DNA of 64,000 nt from assembly GCA_026122225.1 (NCBI GenBank), contig JANEZZ010003058.1:310001-374000 (forward strand), in the 5' to 3' direction. The notes beneath the pieces were generated by a model, which ran no database searches, was not told the DNA's origin, and worked only from the letters and a program-made list of their open reading frames with translations. Origin of the DNA: Heloderma charlesbogerti. Lineage: Eukaryota > Chordata > Lepidosauria > Squamata > Helodermatidae. Below, in pieces: positions 22,600 through 33,955 of this stretch. The first letter of the stretch is position 1. Every line of letters begins with the position of its first letter. Both the position numbers and the translations under genes were made by a program.

Positions 22600-23730
22600 A
22601 TATGTGATCTTTGAATGTCCAGACCCATCTGTATCTTGCTAAGTGTGATCAAGGAACAAAACGTTAGGAACTAGTTTGGGAGGAGGAAGATGATGTAGTG
22701 CCTCTTCCCCATGCCCCTTCCTAAATGGGATCTCACTTTGGAGTGAGAGATTGGGGGGGGGGATGTGTTCCCCATATTAACAAGGTTGGTACATTGTGGC
22801 GGAAGAGTGGAGTGGAGTGGAGGTAGAAGTTTGGGATCGAACTTTGGGGTGGGAGATGACAGGGAGAGGGCAATGTGTTTTCCATACTACTTGGGGGAAT
22901 ATATAGGTATGGAGGAGGAGTTAAGTGAGGATAGAAATTTGGGAGGGGAAGGATCAAAGTAGAGGAAGGAAGGACAAGTGGTGAGAGGGGACAGCCAGTG
23001 CCAAGGAATGAAGGGGAATGGCCAGAGCTGTATATTCCTCTCAAAACACCACTCCCCCATGAAATTCCATTCGTCTTTCCTTAATTAAATATAATTTGAA
23101 CAGCTGTCCCAGTGACAGTGCTCTGAGACACCTATATTTCTATCTTTTCCCTCTGTAACATGATGAAATTATGCATCGAAGAATTAGAATTTATTTGGAT
23201 GTTTATAAGAGGCAAACATTTAAGAACTATCAGTCACTTTCACTTCTGAACCACCCTGTATACGATATCATACAAAATGGAGACTCATGGGTCTCACCGT
23301 TTCCCATTATAATGTATGGCAGAGAGCCATCACATATCTAATGTATCACTCCAGTGCAGGCGCAATCAAGTAGCCTTTCAAAACCTGGTGATGAATAGCA
23401 AACTCGCCTCCTTGCAGTAATGCATCCTCATTTCTTGAACACTTATTTTCTTTGAATTTATTTCTAGGTTGTGTACTCGCCCTCTGTTGCTCTGGAATGC
23501 ATATTGCACCTGTTTGTTTGTTTGTTTTTTAAATGGATGAATGGGGTTGTTCCTCCCCACCCCTACAACAAGACTACCAGGCATAGGGAGCAGGCACTGC
23601 ATTACTAATCTGAAACAAAGCAAATGCTAAAAACTATTTTATTTTTATTTTGCCTGCAAATATTTTTCTTTCTACTGCAGACATTGTGATAATGATAGGA
23701 CTTTGTGCCAGGAGTTGAGTTTATATATAG
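22600..23730 (+). other. Intron 4 segment, nothing firmly recognised
   Basis: It includes a G-rich tract at 22740-23040 with repeated 'ggagtggagtggaggt' and 'tttgggatcgaactttgggg' phrases, probably a degenerate repeat. No exon-like frame with splice sites was seen. Confidence 0.4.
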
Positions 23731-23739
23731 CAACCAGAT

Positions 23740-23975
23740 CAAACTATTAAATACAGATAATAAATTAAATACATTAATAGAGAGATACAGATAGACAAAT
23801 ACATTAATACAGCTAGAAATATACAAATTAGAAAGAAATGTACAAATATACAAATATACAAATTAGATAGAAATATACAAATATACAGATACAAATACAA
23901 ATACAGATAGACAGATACATTAATAGACAAATACAGAGAATACATTAAATACATTAATAGACAGCTATGTTGACA
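23740..23975. repeat. Degenerate tandem repeat (ATACA/ATAGA)
   Basis: Short interleaved units such as 'acaaatata', 'agatagaaatatac' and 'cattaatagaca' repeat throughout. The open frames on both strands are low-complexity Ile/Tyr/Leu by-products. Confidence 0.75.
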
Positions 23976-25149
23976 GTCAGATTTTCATTGTAGAAGATGC
24001 CTGGGAAATTCTATTGTGGCAGGTGATTGATGAGTCTCTCAAATAACTTTTAATTAGCTACAGGTAATAGTATCTTCAAGAATTCAAATATTTGCAGCAC
24101 AAAAGATGAATTCTTCATCGGTTGAGACAGGAGACAAGGGGAGGAAGGGGAAACAATACTAAAACAAAACAAAAAAAGCATGGCAATAAAATGGATCAAC
24201 CATATGTTTGTAATGTCATGTGGCTCGGGCCAATGGTTCCAGTCTCCTGATCCTTGCACATAGCAGTGGGCTGTGCTCATGCAGCTGTGTACAAGGATCT
24301 CCATGCACCCACCCCTTAACTTGAACCATCTGCTTTTCAGTAGAGATCTTCTGACACTCATGTGACCACATTCCACACAACAAAATTATCCACTAGTATC
24401 CCAGCTCATATGAATTAATTCTGTTGACAGGAATAGAAGCCACACCCTGGCTAAGTTTCAGCATGGGTGTGAAGGGGGCAAACCTGCTTGTCTGGATAGA
24501 ATTTTCAGACTTGCAAGCTGATTGGGGCGTTTGTGTTTTAATTTTGATTAAATAGGAAGCAGAAAAGCATTCCCCACCACATCCGCCAGAAGGAGGTGCT
24601 TCTAATTCAGTAGGTGGCGCTCTTTCCTCTCTGAGACTTTCTGTGTATGGAACAACATTGGATTGTTTCCTTCCGGAAGTTTTAGTTGCTGCAGTTATAT
24701 TAGTTTTGAAATCATCCAGCTGTACCATATAGTATTTATAGGTCAGTCCCTTTTCAGATAATTATTTAGGTCATGTCTAGAAAATACGAGAGTGAACCTT
24801 CACCCTCAAAATAAGCATATCTTAAATTGCAAGTACCATGAAACAGGTGGTGGTAAATGTCAAAACAAGAGCGAGGCAGAGAATGCAAACACATTTCATT
24901 CCTGTTTAGCTAAAATGTAAACCTCACTTGTCCATGACTGTAATGAGGGCCTAGATTCCACAGCCACTGAACACAAGGTCAGGTTCTCTGTGGCATTATG
25001 TATTTGTAAAATGTTTAGTCCACCTTTATATAAAAATGCCCAACGCTGTCTTCGCCAATACTGCAGTGTCATGGGGAATAAGTCACGTAGGGGCACCACC
25101 ACAGGCCTAAAGCACAACTGGATGTGCCATATCGTGGAACCCAGCTCAT

Positions 25150-25650
25150 GAAGCGTGTGTGGTGGTGTCTCCATGTGTCCTACTTTACAGAGTATAGTCT
25201 TCTGTTCGAAGGTCTGTCAGAGGACAGGCCTCTATTTAACATTGTCCTGTATTTGAAGGGCTGTCCAGTCCAAGTCTGGTTTAAAGATAAAGAACATAAG
25301 AAACAGTAAGAAGGGAGAGCAAGGATCCTGAAGGTTCCCACAAATAATTAGCATATAGACAGCACACGGAGCAGGCACACAGTCACCTGGCTACAGTCTT
25401 CCCCACTATGATGAGATGTATTGTATTTTTCTTTAAATTATAGTAACTATTTATAAATTTGCATCTATATGTATAATAATCTATACATATAATATATGCT
25501 TACATATAATATAGATATCTGTATACATACATATATCTATACATATAATAATCTATACATATAATATAATTGCATATACAATTTTTGTGCAACCCAGTGT
25601 CCTCTTTTGTCCTCTCTTTTTTGGCAACACAAGCCCTCTTTTTTCACAGT
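25150..25650. mobile_element. hAT-like element, GGTGTCTCCATGTGTCC type
   Basis: The left part matches 36501-36600 ('ctccatgtgtcctactttac', 'gggctgtccagtccaagtc'). The interior has an AT-rich tract of 'ctatacatataata' units (25430-25590). The right end reads 'gtgtcctcttttgtcctctc'. Ends approximate. Confidence 0.5.
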
Positions 25651-27300
25651 GTGTAACTAGTCACCGTAAGTGGTGTGGCCAATATTAACCTGGGCATTTG
25701 GTGGCGTTCTCACATGATCCGTTCAGAACAAGTAAACTGCAATCCAAGCTGCCACATGACTCAACAGGCACTGTGGTTGGGTTGAGTTTGCTCTGAAAAT
25801 GAAGGCCACTTTATATAATACATGGAAGGAATGAGCATAGCTACAAGCCAACTTGCGACTCAACTTGTACTATTTACCACCCCCTCAACAAGCCACTTTG
25901 AACCAGTATGCAGTGAAGACGTTGAGTTATAAGCTAATTTGTGGCCAGGCACATGCTTCATCAGAGCCTCTCAACATTCCTCTGCACCACCACATTAATG
26001 CCGGTCGTGTGAACTGTCACTAGGTGTTCTCACAGACAGTAGTAAACTGCACTGGGTAAAGAATTAAAATGGAAGAAACAGGAGGCATTTAAAATATTTT
26101 TTTGTTTACTTGCGGCAAAACCCATAGCGAAAGCAATGGCATCGTCTTCATTTTCAGAACCTAAGAAAAGAGTGGACTTCATTCTGTGCTGCCCAGTATG
26201 TGCTGAGCACAGTGGCCTTTGGAGCAGCTACCACGGGCTTTTAGGGTAAAATAGGAAGGTTCTGGCATTCAGTTAGGACTCGTTGCCCAAGTGGTTTCTA
26301 GCTGTACTCCTTCCTTCATCCCTCACCCAAGTAAAATGAAGCGGTTTGACTAATAGACATGACTTACCATGGCGACCTTGCTTTCCATCAGAGTGAAAGG
26401 CATCTTTGTGATTTGTTGATTGTGGAAAGACATGCAAAATTATGCTCTGTGCACATTTTGCATGTAGACTGAAACCTAATAGACTCGCTGTAACCAAACG
26501 GTGTGACTTGGGCACAATCCACATATGAAATTTCTTGTGGTGTATGTTAAATTCCTGGTAGAGCTTCAAGCTTTTTCATTTAATTGATCCAAATAGCATA
26601 TCAGTTAATCCAAAACATAGTTTCTTCTTGAGCAAAAGAATATGGAGACCAAACAAAGAACGCCTTTGTTCTTTGGAGTTTAAGCCAGAGGTCCAGGTTC
26701 AAATGCAACGCTAAACAAACCAGGGATGGAGCATCCCTAGCTTGTTTAGCTGCTCCTGCTGGCAGTGGGAACAGCCAGGCAGTGTGCATGAGCACACTGG
26801 CTCATTCCCAAAAAGCCAGGCTTTAAACAAACCCTGGGTTGTTGTGATGTGGGAACCAGGCCTGTGTGTCTCAGGCATATCTGCTCCTTGACTGGCTTTC
26901 AGCACCATCAATATTGTTGTGAATAAACTGGTGTGCTGAAGCTCATGGCTTTAGAGCACTGTGATTAGGAGAATAAAAACATGTCTTATCCAGTTTACTT
27001 GCCATAGAAATCACTGGCTGAACTTACAAAACTGAGACTGAGCAGATTACGTATTGAATATGTTTGTAGTGCAACCGCACCCGGCTACTGAGCATCCAGG
27101 TTTTCTTTGAGGAAATAATAGATTAATCTTACACCCTGGTGTGGCAATCCCTTTTCTGTATTTCAGCTTACCTCTGTTGAGATAGTTTGTGTGTAAACAT
27201 TGGCTGTGAGCAAGTCCACAGCTAACTCATTATGCATGCCACAGCGATGTCTGCAAAAATGGCAACCACAGGTCACGTTCTTCCCCTTCCTTCATAACAT
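25650..27300 (+). other. Intron 4 segment with old MITE-like texture
   Basis: 26640-26890 contains mirrored 'gctaaacaaaccagggatgg' and 'ggctttaaacaaaccctggg' phrases, suggesting an old MITE. No coding sequence is supported. Confidence 0.35.
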
Positions 27301-27316
27301 ATTGGGATATTTACAC

Positions 27317-27445
27317 CAGGGGCAGGCAACCTGGTGCCCTTATGGGCCTACAACTCCCATAAGTCCCAACTTGCCGTGCCAGTGGCCAGGGATTATGGGA
27401 GTTGTAGTTCAAAACATCTTGAAGGCACCAGTTTGCCTCCCCCTG
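27317..27445. mobile_element. Foldback MITE with near-perfect TSD
   Basis: It starts CAGGGGCAGGCAACC and ends …TTTGCCTCCCCCTG; the arms pair through 'cctacaactcccataa' and 'ttatgggagttgtagtt'. It is flanked by aTTTACAC (27309-27316) and cTTTACAC (27446-27453), an 8-bp hAT-type duplication with one mismatch. 129 bp, no coding capacity. Confidence 0.8.
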
Positions 27446-28389
27446 CTTTACACCATGACATGACATCTGTGTTTCCCTGTCCCCTCTCCGTATGACTGAT
27501 GGTGGGTGGGGAAACTCACAGCATGGTGATGTCACATCTTGGGTAAGTCTTTCTAAATGTTTTGTGGGAGAGGAAGAGAACTTGACATGGCTGTCATTCT
27601 GGCCTAAGGAACATTTTTCAGGACAGTGACAAAGAAGGTGTGGGGGGCACATTTTTTCCAAAATGTTTCTTCCCATTATGGTCCAAGTGGTCCTGCCCTG
27701 ATCTTGACAAGGAGCCCACAGGGGATGATGGGGCAAGGCAGCAAGGAAAGTGAGCAGCCTGCCCCACAAAATCTAAGAGGCTTTTATGCTTCCAGGGCCA
27801 GATCGCCCCTCCCAGCCTCTGCCCCTTCCTTGATGAGTGCAGGGCCTGTGGCTTGGAGCTTAGCTCTTCCTCTTCCTCCTTTTTTTCTGCCAATTCCCTC
27901 CAGGCACCTTGCCAGTTTGACATGGGAACACAGGTCCCTGGCATGGAGGTGGGCAGTTCCTTTGGTGTGGGGGTGGGGAGGCGGTACTTGCATCCAGGGT
28001 ACAAAGGTCCCCACTCAGGGGTCCCTGGCTCAAGAGCCCCCGATTCGATGGCCTTCAGCTCTGCTTGGGCCTGGTCACAATGCTGGGGCCTGGACTGGCC
28101 TCTGTAGCCCTGCCTCTGATGCCGCTGGTCTGATGGACCCGGCTGATCCCTCCTTGTCCAAGTCAGAACCCAGGCTGCTGCTGCTACTCAGGACAGAGGT
28201 CTTGTCAGGTCCACTGGAAGAGCCAGAGCAGGCAGAAATCAAGGTTCAGGGCAGCAAAAAAATAAAAAATAAAAATCAGTGGGGATAGAAGCAGGTTTGT
28301 CATCCAGGTTGGCTGAGCAGATGTTCAGGTTCCAAAAGCAGTGGGGACATCTGTACAGCTGCTCTAGCAAGAAGTTGCTAGACAGAGAG

Positions 28390-28773
28390 CATTTCTACAC
28401 CAGCCTAAGATCCTGCATTTAAAATGGGGCTTTCTGCTTCCATTTTAAATGCAGGATCATGACGACTCCCTTTTTCACCCGCTTCCTTTTCCCCCTCCTC
28501 TTTCCCACTCCTTCTCTCTGTATCTGAGTCTTCCATTACCTTTAATTGATCTTGCTCCTCTTCTTGCTGCTTTTCCTCTTTTCACAGAGGGAACTTAAGC
28601 AGAACACAGTGAGGTAATTTAATAGCTCATTATCTGCAATCTATTTAAAAACAGAACAAAGGGCATTTAGTGCAGGAGACCCCTTGGAAGTTCACGGCAT
28701 CATCTAAAGAGCCTGCAAACTTCCGTGAAGGAGCAATCTCAATCGGAGGATAAAAGCTCTGTGTGAAGAAAGC
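28390..28773. mobile_element. ~380-bp MITE, 'GCATTTCTACACCAGCC' family (copy 1)
   Basis: The left end GCATTTCTACACCAGCC and the right end 'ggataaaagctctgtgtgaa' are imperfect inverted repeats, followed inward by a hairpin 'aaatcctgcatttaaaatgg'. It is collinear with 34564-34945 and in reverse with 36627-36995. CAGAGA is repeated at both flanks. Confidence 0.75.
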
Positions 28774-28919
28774 CAGAGAAACAACCAGACAGAGAAACCA
28801 ACTCTGAAACAACACTTACAAAAGGCCAACCAGTCCCATGTCAGCTCCCCAGATCTCTTGGCCTGGCTTGGCTGATGAGCTGTAGTACATACCCCTCTGG
28901 CCATTATCTGGATGGTGCT

Positions 28920-28920
<1 letters not shown>

Positions 28921-28977
<57 letters not shown>
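28921..28977 (+). repeat. (TG)n(AG)n microsatellite
   Basis: About 15 TG units followed by about 12 AG units; a pure compound dinucleotide repeat in intron 4. Confidence 0.97.
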
Positions 28978-29170
28978 ATTGGTGCATACTCTAGAGGCTG
29001 AAAAAAGATGTCGCTGCTGTACACACATTTAAAGTTCTGCAACACAATATTAAATATTGTGCAAATATGCTATATGCAAATATTAAACCAGTAGCTCCCG
29101 CTGCCTAAGAGCTACCTTGGTGGTGTAGGTAGTAAGATGCTGGGGCCCCAAATCCCTGGTACCTTATAGT

Positions 29171-29672
29171 AGCCTTCTCCGACCCGCTGCCCTCCAGATG
29201 TGTTAAGAGTCTTTCTACAAGAGGCTTTTATTGTGCACTTGTGATTCTTCTCTCATAATAGTTTGCAGGTGCTTTACATGATGTTGTCATCCTCCAGGGG
29301 CTCTCCCATTCTTTGTAACCATTATAGTGTGTAGGGGGTCCTAACAAGGAGTATCTGGTATTTCCCTGAATGATGCATGAAACCCTGGTGTATTTGCACA
29401 ATTCTGCTATGCCACAGCAGCACCTAGTGGTTGTGTAATGGAACACATAGAAAGGCAGAGAAAGAAAACCCCTGGGAAAAAAGTGTAAAGGACCCGATCT
29501 TAATCCCACAAGGAATCCAGAAGCAGAAGCCTCGGTAAAGTGGCGGGTTAAAAGCCTCTTGTAGAAAAGCCCTTAGACTGCAACTCTCATTGTTCCCAGC
29601 TGTCATGGAAATTGTGCAGCATGGCCATGTACACCCAACACATCTGGGGGGCGCCAGGTTGGGGAAGGCTGC
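29171..29672. mobile_element. Foldback MITE split by a later insertion
   Basis: The left arm 'agccttctccgacccgctgc' plus 'ccagatgtgtt' (to about 29205) and the right part from 29575 ('actgcaactctcattgttcc' … 'caggttggggaaggctgcc') together form one 'CTACAACTCCCA'-family foldback. The ~370-bp element at 29206-29574 lies between them. Confidence 0.7.
29206..29574. mobile_element. ~370-bp MITE nested in the foldback MITE
   Basis: Terminal inverted repeats 'ctttctacaagaggctttta' and 'aaaagcctcttgtagaaaag' are nearly perfect. The interior is shared with 7059-7427, 15058-15439 and 58128-58470. Its right end lies ~230 bp upstream of the last PXDC1 exon. Confidence 0.8.
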
Positions 29673-29806
29673 CTTATACCAAAAGACTTTTCTGCCTCTT
29701 CCCAAGAGTTTCATTTCTTGTCTACTTGGTATGTTCCGTTCCTTTTTCTGTACTGTAGCACGCACAAGAATGAATGCTCTTAATGTTTTGCTTCATCCCC
29801 TTCTAG

Positions 29807-29924
29807 GTTTGAAAATGTTAGCGAGTTTACCCCTGAGCTCGAGGAGAGCAATGACCCAGCTGCTTACGTCACCAACTTGTCATACTACCACTTGGTCCCA
29901 TTTGAAACGGATATTTTGGACTAA
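29807..29924 (+). CDS. PXDC1: PXDC1 last coding exon (C-terminus and stop)
   Basis: The acceptor CCCCTTCTAG ends at 29806. The first base completes the Leu codon of exon 4, then 38 residues follow ([20 protein letters not shown] and [18 protein letters not shown]), closed by TAA at 29922-29924. The tail after the acidic linker ([19 protein letters not shown]) matches my memory of the invariant C-terminus of PXDC1. Together with the three upstream exons the window supplies ~146 residues, fitting a ~230-residue protein whose first ~85 residues sit in the missing exon. No frameshift, and the stop is at the expected place. Confidence 0.93.
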
Positions 29925-30899
29925 GGCTATAGGAACGAATAGACCACGGCCCACATCAGGTGGGCACCTTGACGTGAGACTCTCACTGCCCCGTTGCTTT
30001 GCATTTGTGAGACATGCTCTAGACATGTCATACCAGGCCGAAAAGGGCTGGCTGCAAAAGTACATCTTGAAGCCTATAGCAGAGGCTTGGATCTTCAGTA
30101 TGGCTCCAGAAAGGAGGCAGCTCTCTTAACAGACAAAGAGACTTTCATTTTGCCAAAAGGAATGGAGCGACGGCATTCCGGGCTAGAGAGGCGCAAGGAA
30201 ATCTACCATGCAGCAACAGCAGAAGCGCTGACAAAACATTGCTGATACAAAAATCAGTGGCACCAGTTCTTACTGATATACAGGGAAACTTGCGAAGACC
30301 ATCCACATTTCTCCTCCATCAAGCCATCATGATATTTTTAACCGTTTGCATTGAATTGAAAAGCTGTCTGTGTTCCGACACCAGTTTGGTTTTTCCATCA
30401 TTCCTCAGAGTGACAGCATATAACAAATGCCATGGTCATTTGTTCATTGAGAGATACCAGAGTAACTGATGCCTTACGTCATGTGTGCCTAACAGGAAAT
30501 AAGCACATAAATGGACTGTTTAATTTAACTTATCAGCCTGGGGTTTTATTTAATCATCTAAAGGCCTGTCTTTCTCACTTGAAATAATAATAATAATAGC
30601 TAATAGTAATAATAGTAAAAGCAGAGGAAACAAGCAAATTATATGGGGGGGGGGGCATAATTTTTAAGTACTTTGAATTTCTGAGGGTTCTGCTAGAAAT
30701 GTCATGATTTTTTTTCCTCCTCAACCAGGAAATGTTTGCAGTACTCAGTATTACAGTGTTTACACTAGAGAGTTACATACCTTCATATCATTTAGCTCAC
30801 TTAGGGACTGGAACAAGTGATTTTTTGCCACAAAGAAGTTGCTCAAAATGGCCTTCCCGCAGTGAATGACCCCACATCTCTTCCCCTGTTGTAATATAT

Positions 30900-30998
30900 A
30901 GAACTACACTAAAAACCTGCCTGTTTAGACAGAATGGCTGGCTGGAGAATGCTGGGTTGTAAGACTTTTTTCGGTCTAAACAGGCATAGGATTGGGCC
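30900..30998. mobile_element. Foldback MITE (GCAATCCTATGCC type)
   Basis: 'cctgcctgtttagacagaat' at the left and 'tcggtctaaacaggcatagg' at the right are complementary. Relative of 12980-13092 and 55879-55990. Confidence 0.65.
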
Positions 30999-31349
30999 CT
31001 AAGGAACACAAAGAGTGGGGACTCACAGTGTGATGGTGCAGATCCATGTACTAAGGTAGATCTACACATTATGACCAGGGCAGGAATCAAGCGCTAGGGA
31101 AAGGTGGTTTCCAGAGGCGACCCAGTGGCAGCTGCCACATGTGCTCTAGTTCTAAGGTAAATCCAATTTTGCATAAGGGTTTCATAGCAGCACAACATCA
31201 ATATTAGTACAGCAGGGAATAAGGAGAAGGTGCCTGCTTACTAATTTGGAATGTGGCGGAATTCCCTTCACAGCCCATTGTTCATATTTCTCCTTTACTC
31301 AGAAATAAGCTTCAAACATACTCATGTGCTCATATAATGTTATATCCTA

Positions 31350-32037
31350 TCACGGGTCCCCACCGCAGGGCCTGCAGGTGTCATGGCACCCGCAGGGATC
31401 TCCAGTGGCACCCGCAAAGCTCTCCACTCCCTGCCCCCTTCCAAAATGTGTTTTTATTTTTAAAAAACTTGAAAAAATGTTAGGGTGCCAGGTTCTCCTC
31501 CCTGTTCCTGAACCTGCTGCTGACCAGCTGTTCAGTGGGCCGGAAGAGGAGGAAAGAGTTGCTTCCTGGCTCCACCCAGTTTTCTTCTGCCCACACAGGT
31601 TTTTCCCCTTTGCTCTCTCTCTGTCACTCCACTCCTGGCCTCTAGCCTTGCTATTTTTCCCCATCCCTTTCCTCACTATTTCTCTCCCTTCCTAGCCCCT
31701 AACCATGCTCTTTCTCTCCCATTCACCCCTTTACCTTGCTTTTCTCTCCACTCCCAGCCTCTAGCCTCACTATTTCTCTTCCTCCACACCTCTACCTCAC
31801 TGTTTGTTCCCCTCCCAGCCTCTAGCCTCACTCTTTCTCCTGTTTGCCTTGCTATTTCCCCCTCCCTCCCAGCCTCTAGCTTTGCTATTTCTCTCACCCC
31901 CACCTCTTTTGACTAGCCAGGGCCTCCCAGCAGCTGTTATGTGACTAGCCAGACCCTCCATGGGAGCCATTTTGTGGTGGTGCCCACAGCAGTTCCTCAA
32001 ATTCCCAAACGTGCCCACGAGTCCAAAAAGGTTCTAT
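31350..32037. mobile_element. hAT-like MITE with expanded C/T minisatellite
   Basis: Starts 'cacgggtccccaccgcaggg'; ends 'ccacgagtccaaaaaggttc'. It is collinear with 5608-6140, including 'ggtggtg.ccacagcagtt' and 'cctcaaattcccaaa'. Between about 31640 and 31905 the phrase 'cagcctctagcc.tatttctc' is reiterated about six or seven times with variations, more than in the 5.6-kb copy. Confidence 0.65.
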
Positions 32038-32069
32038 CATGTTCCTTTACCCTACCCCAGCTCCTAAAG

Positions 32070-32190
32070 AAAGTGCTCCAGATATTTTGGACTACAACTC
32101 CCAGAATTCCTGACCCCATTGTCCATGCTAGGGCTGATGGGAAGTGAAGTCCAAAACATCTGGAGGGCCCCAGGTTGGGGAAGACTAAAG
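32070..32190. mobile_element. Foldback MITE, 'CTACAACTCCCA' family
   Basis: The arms 'ggactacaactcccagaatt' and 'gatgggaagtgaagtccaaa' pair. The right end reads 'ccccaggttggggaagact'. Confidence 0.65.
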
Positions 32191-32325
32191 TAGAGGCTTG
32201 CATAGTGTGGCTTCTTTCACCAGCACAGTGCAGTGACTAGAAGGAGCTACACCTAGTGAACTTCCATGCCCAGCTGTTAAGGGTACAAGAGCACCCTTAA
32301 AAGTCCATGTTACCTGGCTCTTAAC

Positions 32326-32455
32326 TCAAAGGTGGACAACTTGGGGCCCTCCATATGTTGCTGGACTGCAAATCTGTCACCATTGGTTATGCTGGCTAGG
32401 GGCTGATGAGAGTTGCAGTCCAACAACATTTCAAGTGGCCTCTGGCTAGGAGAAG
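32326..32455. mobile_element. Foldback MITE (GGTGGACAACTTGGGG variant)
   Basis: The arms 'gttgctggactgcaaatctg' and 'agagttgcagtccaacaaca' are complementary; same architecture, different end sequence. Confidence 0.6.
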
Positions 32456-32845
32456 AGAATGAGTAGCTTTTGCACTCCATGAAGAAAGTGGGACAGAGAG
32501 AAGATCCTAGGCCTGAGGCAGGAAGCATGATATGGATGAGGAGGGAGAACTGGTTCTGCTGGGATAGTAGTCTGATGAGCAAACTCAGATAACATGAAGC
32601 TGTTGAGGTGACAGCAGAGGCAGGCCTTAACCCCTTTGAAGTACTGAGTGGTGCTGGGTTAACCTTGATTTTGGCTCCAGCTCGTGGGATAACAAAGCAC
32701 TTATTGTCATGGTTTGCTCACCACACTTTGTGACTGAGCTGTTTACTAAAGGCACATCTCACCAGGAGAGGGCTGACCTCAGGCTTGTGGATCTATGTTT
32801 TTTTTACTAGAATCCCTGGAGCCAGATGCAAAATGGTGGCTTAAG

Positions 32846-32920
32846 AAAATAAGGAGAGCCATGTTGGATCACACCCAAGGGTCCATCTCATCCAGCATTC
32901 CTTTCACACAGGGAGCAGAG
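32846..32920 (+). repeat. SINE-like fragment
   Basis: 'aaaataaggagagccatgtt' then 'ggatcacacccaagggtcca' and 'tccagcattcctttcacaca' match the start of the 12.1-kb repeat. Truncated. Confidence 0.55.
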
Positions 32921-33470
32921 CTGATTATCTGCTACACCCCATTAGCCATAGATTGGGATGACATTATGCATAAATATCTGAGTGACTTACAGATCAGGGA
33001 TTCTAATGGTTGAAAGTTAGACCTCCAAACAATATTGCTAAACATTTGGGAATTGGAGCCCTTGCTGATCTACTGCAAATCACCAGACATCTACCAGTAA
33101 ATCTCGGCCTACCTTCTGCCCACTCCTGATCTACACTATAGACCTCAACTGGGTTAATGGTCATTCCCTCGCCCAAAGGAACTCTGTAAACAGAGCTGGG
33201 GATCTTGAACTACAGTTCCCAGGGGAGGGGGAATGGCAGTTAAACTCACATAAAACTGATACAAGTTTATAGCGTAGATATGCCTGTCTTAGATAGTGTA
33301 ATTGCCAGAATTTATGTATAGGGATGGGGTATGGGGGGAGAGAATACATTCCAAGTTATATGTTCTGGTTTCCCCCTACTCATCTCTGAAGAATATGGTG
33401 CATCTCCCCTTTCTCCTGTGAACCTTTTCAGTATTCTTTTGTATAATACTTGTAAAACAAAATTTGATAT

Positions 33471-33478
33471 TGTAAATA
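33471..33478 (+). promoter_or_regulatory. Pumilio-type 3' UTR site (TGTAAATA)
   Basis: An exact TGTAAATA core lies three bases upstream of an AATAAA hexamer. Pumilio-family proteins bind UGUANAUA in 3' UTRs. Whether this site is transcribed depends on the UTR extending this far. Confidence 0.4.
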
Positions 33479-33480
33479 GT

Positions 33481-33545
33481 AATAAATTATTGAGAATCCG
33501 AACTCTTTTACAAGATATGTTTCCGGTATATTTTAATGAAATAAA
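33481..33545 (+). terminator. PXDC1: Candidate poly(A) signals
   Basis: AATAAA at 33481-33486 and again at 33540-33545, in an A/T-rich stretch, followed by 'cttgtcttaagtg'. These are the best clustered signals downstream of the stop, but other AATAAA-like hexamers occur upstream. Confidence 0.45.
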
Positions 33546-33605
33546 ACATTACTTGTCTTAAGTGTAACAGCAGCCTTTAGCATGATTTAATAATAACAAC
33601 AATGT

Positions 33606-33955
33606 ACTCACTTGAAGCTGCCTTATGCCGAGTCATTGGTTTAACTAGCCCAGCCTTTCCCAATCTTGGCTCCCCAGATGATGTTGGACTACAGCTCCCA
33701 TCTCCCCATCCAGCATGATGGGAGTTGTAGTCTGACAACATCAGGGGGCCCAATTTTGAGACAGGCTGGTTTAGTCCAATACATTTTACACTGATTGGCA
33801 GCAGTTCTCCATGGACTCAGGAAGAGCTCTTTCCCAGCCTTGCTATGTGAAGGCCTGAGATATAGGTTAGGCTGAGACATAGCCCACATTCACCCAGTAA
33901 GCCCCATGGCTGAGCAGGGATTTGTACCTGGGTCTCTAAGGTCTTAATCTACCAC
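33606..33955 (+). repeat. tRNA-derived SINE remnant split by a foldback MITE
   Basis: 'cttgaagctgccttatgccg' at the left and the right part from 33768 ('gactcaggaagagctctttc' to 'cctgggtctctaaggtctta') are pieces of one SINE related to 16808-16998. A 'CTACAACTCCCA'-type foldback occupies about 33648-33765. Confidence 0.6.
33648..33765. mobile_element. Foldback MITE within a SINE
   Basis: The arms 'gttggactacagctcccatc' and 'gatgggagttgtagtctgac' are complementary over most of their length. Confidence 0.65.

Larger units (their letters stand above)
29925..33560 (+). other. PXDC1: Probable PXDC1 3' UTR
   Basis: Downstream of the stop there is no further splice-bounded exon. The first strong 3'-end-like sequence is at 33430-33545. 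If that end is used the UTR is ~3.6 kb and includes a GCAATCC-type foldback, a hAT MITE with a minisatellite, two foldback MITEs and a SINE fragment. Earlier, weaker ends in the A/T-rich stretch near 30.58 kb are possible, so the extent is inference. Confidence 0.45.

Noticed and set aside
23739..23954. Hydrophobic Leu/Ile/Tyr-rich frames resembling membrane segments
   Set aside because: They are translations of a degenerate ATACA/ATAGA tandem repeat.
27626..28288. 220-codon + strand frame in intron 4
   Set aside because: Low-complexity composition, no recognisable domain, no splice context, overlapped by equally long frames on the other strand; interpreted as chance.
28704..29045. Frame with 'SLSLSLTHTHTHT'
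   Set aside because: By-product of the (TG)n(AG)n microsatellite.
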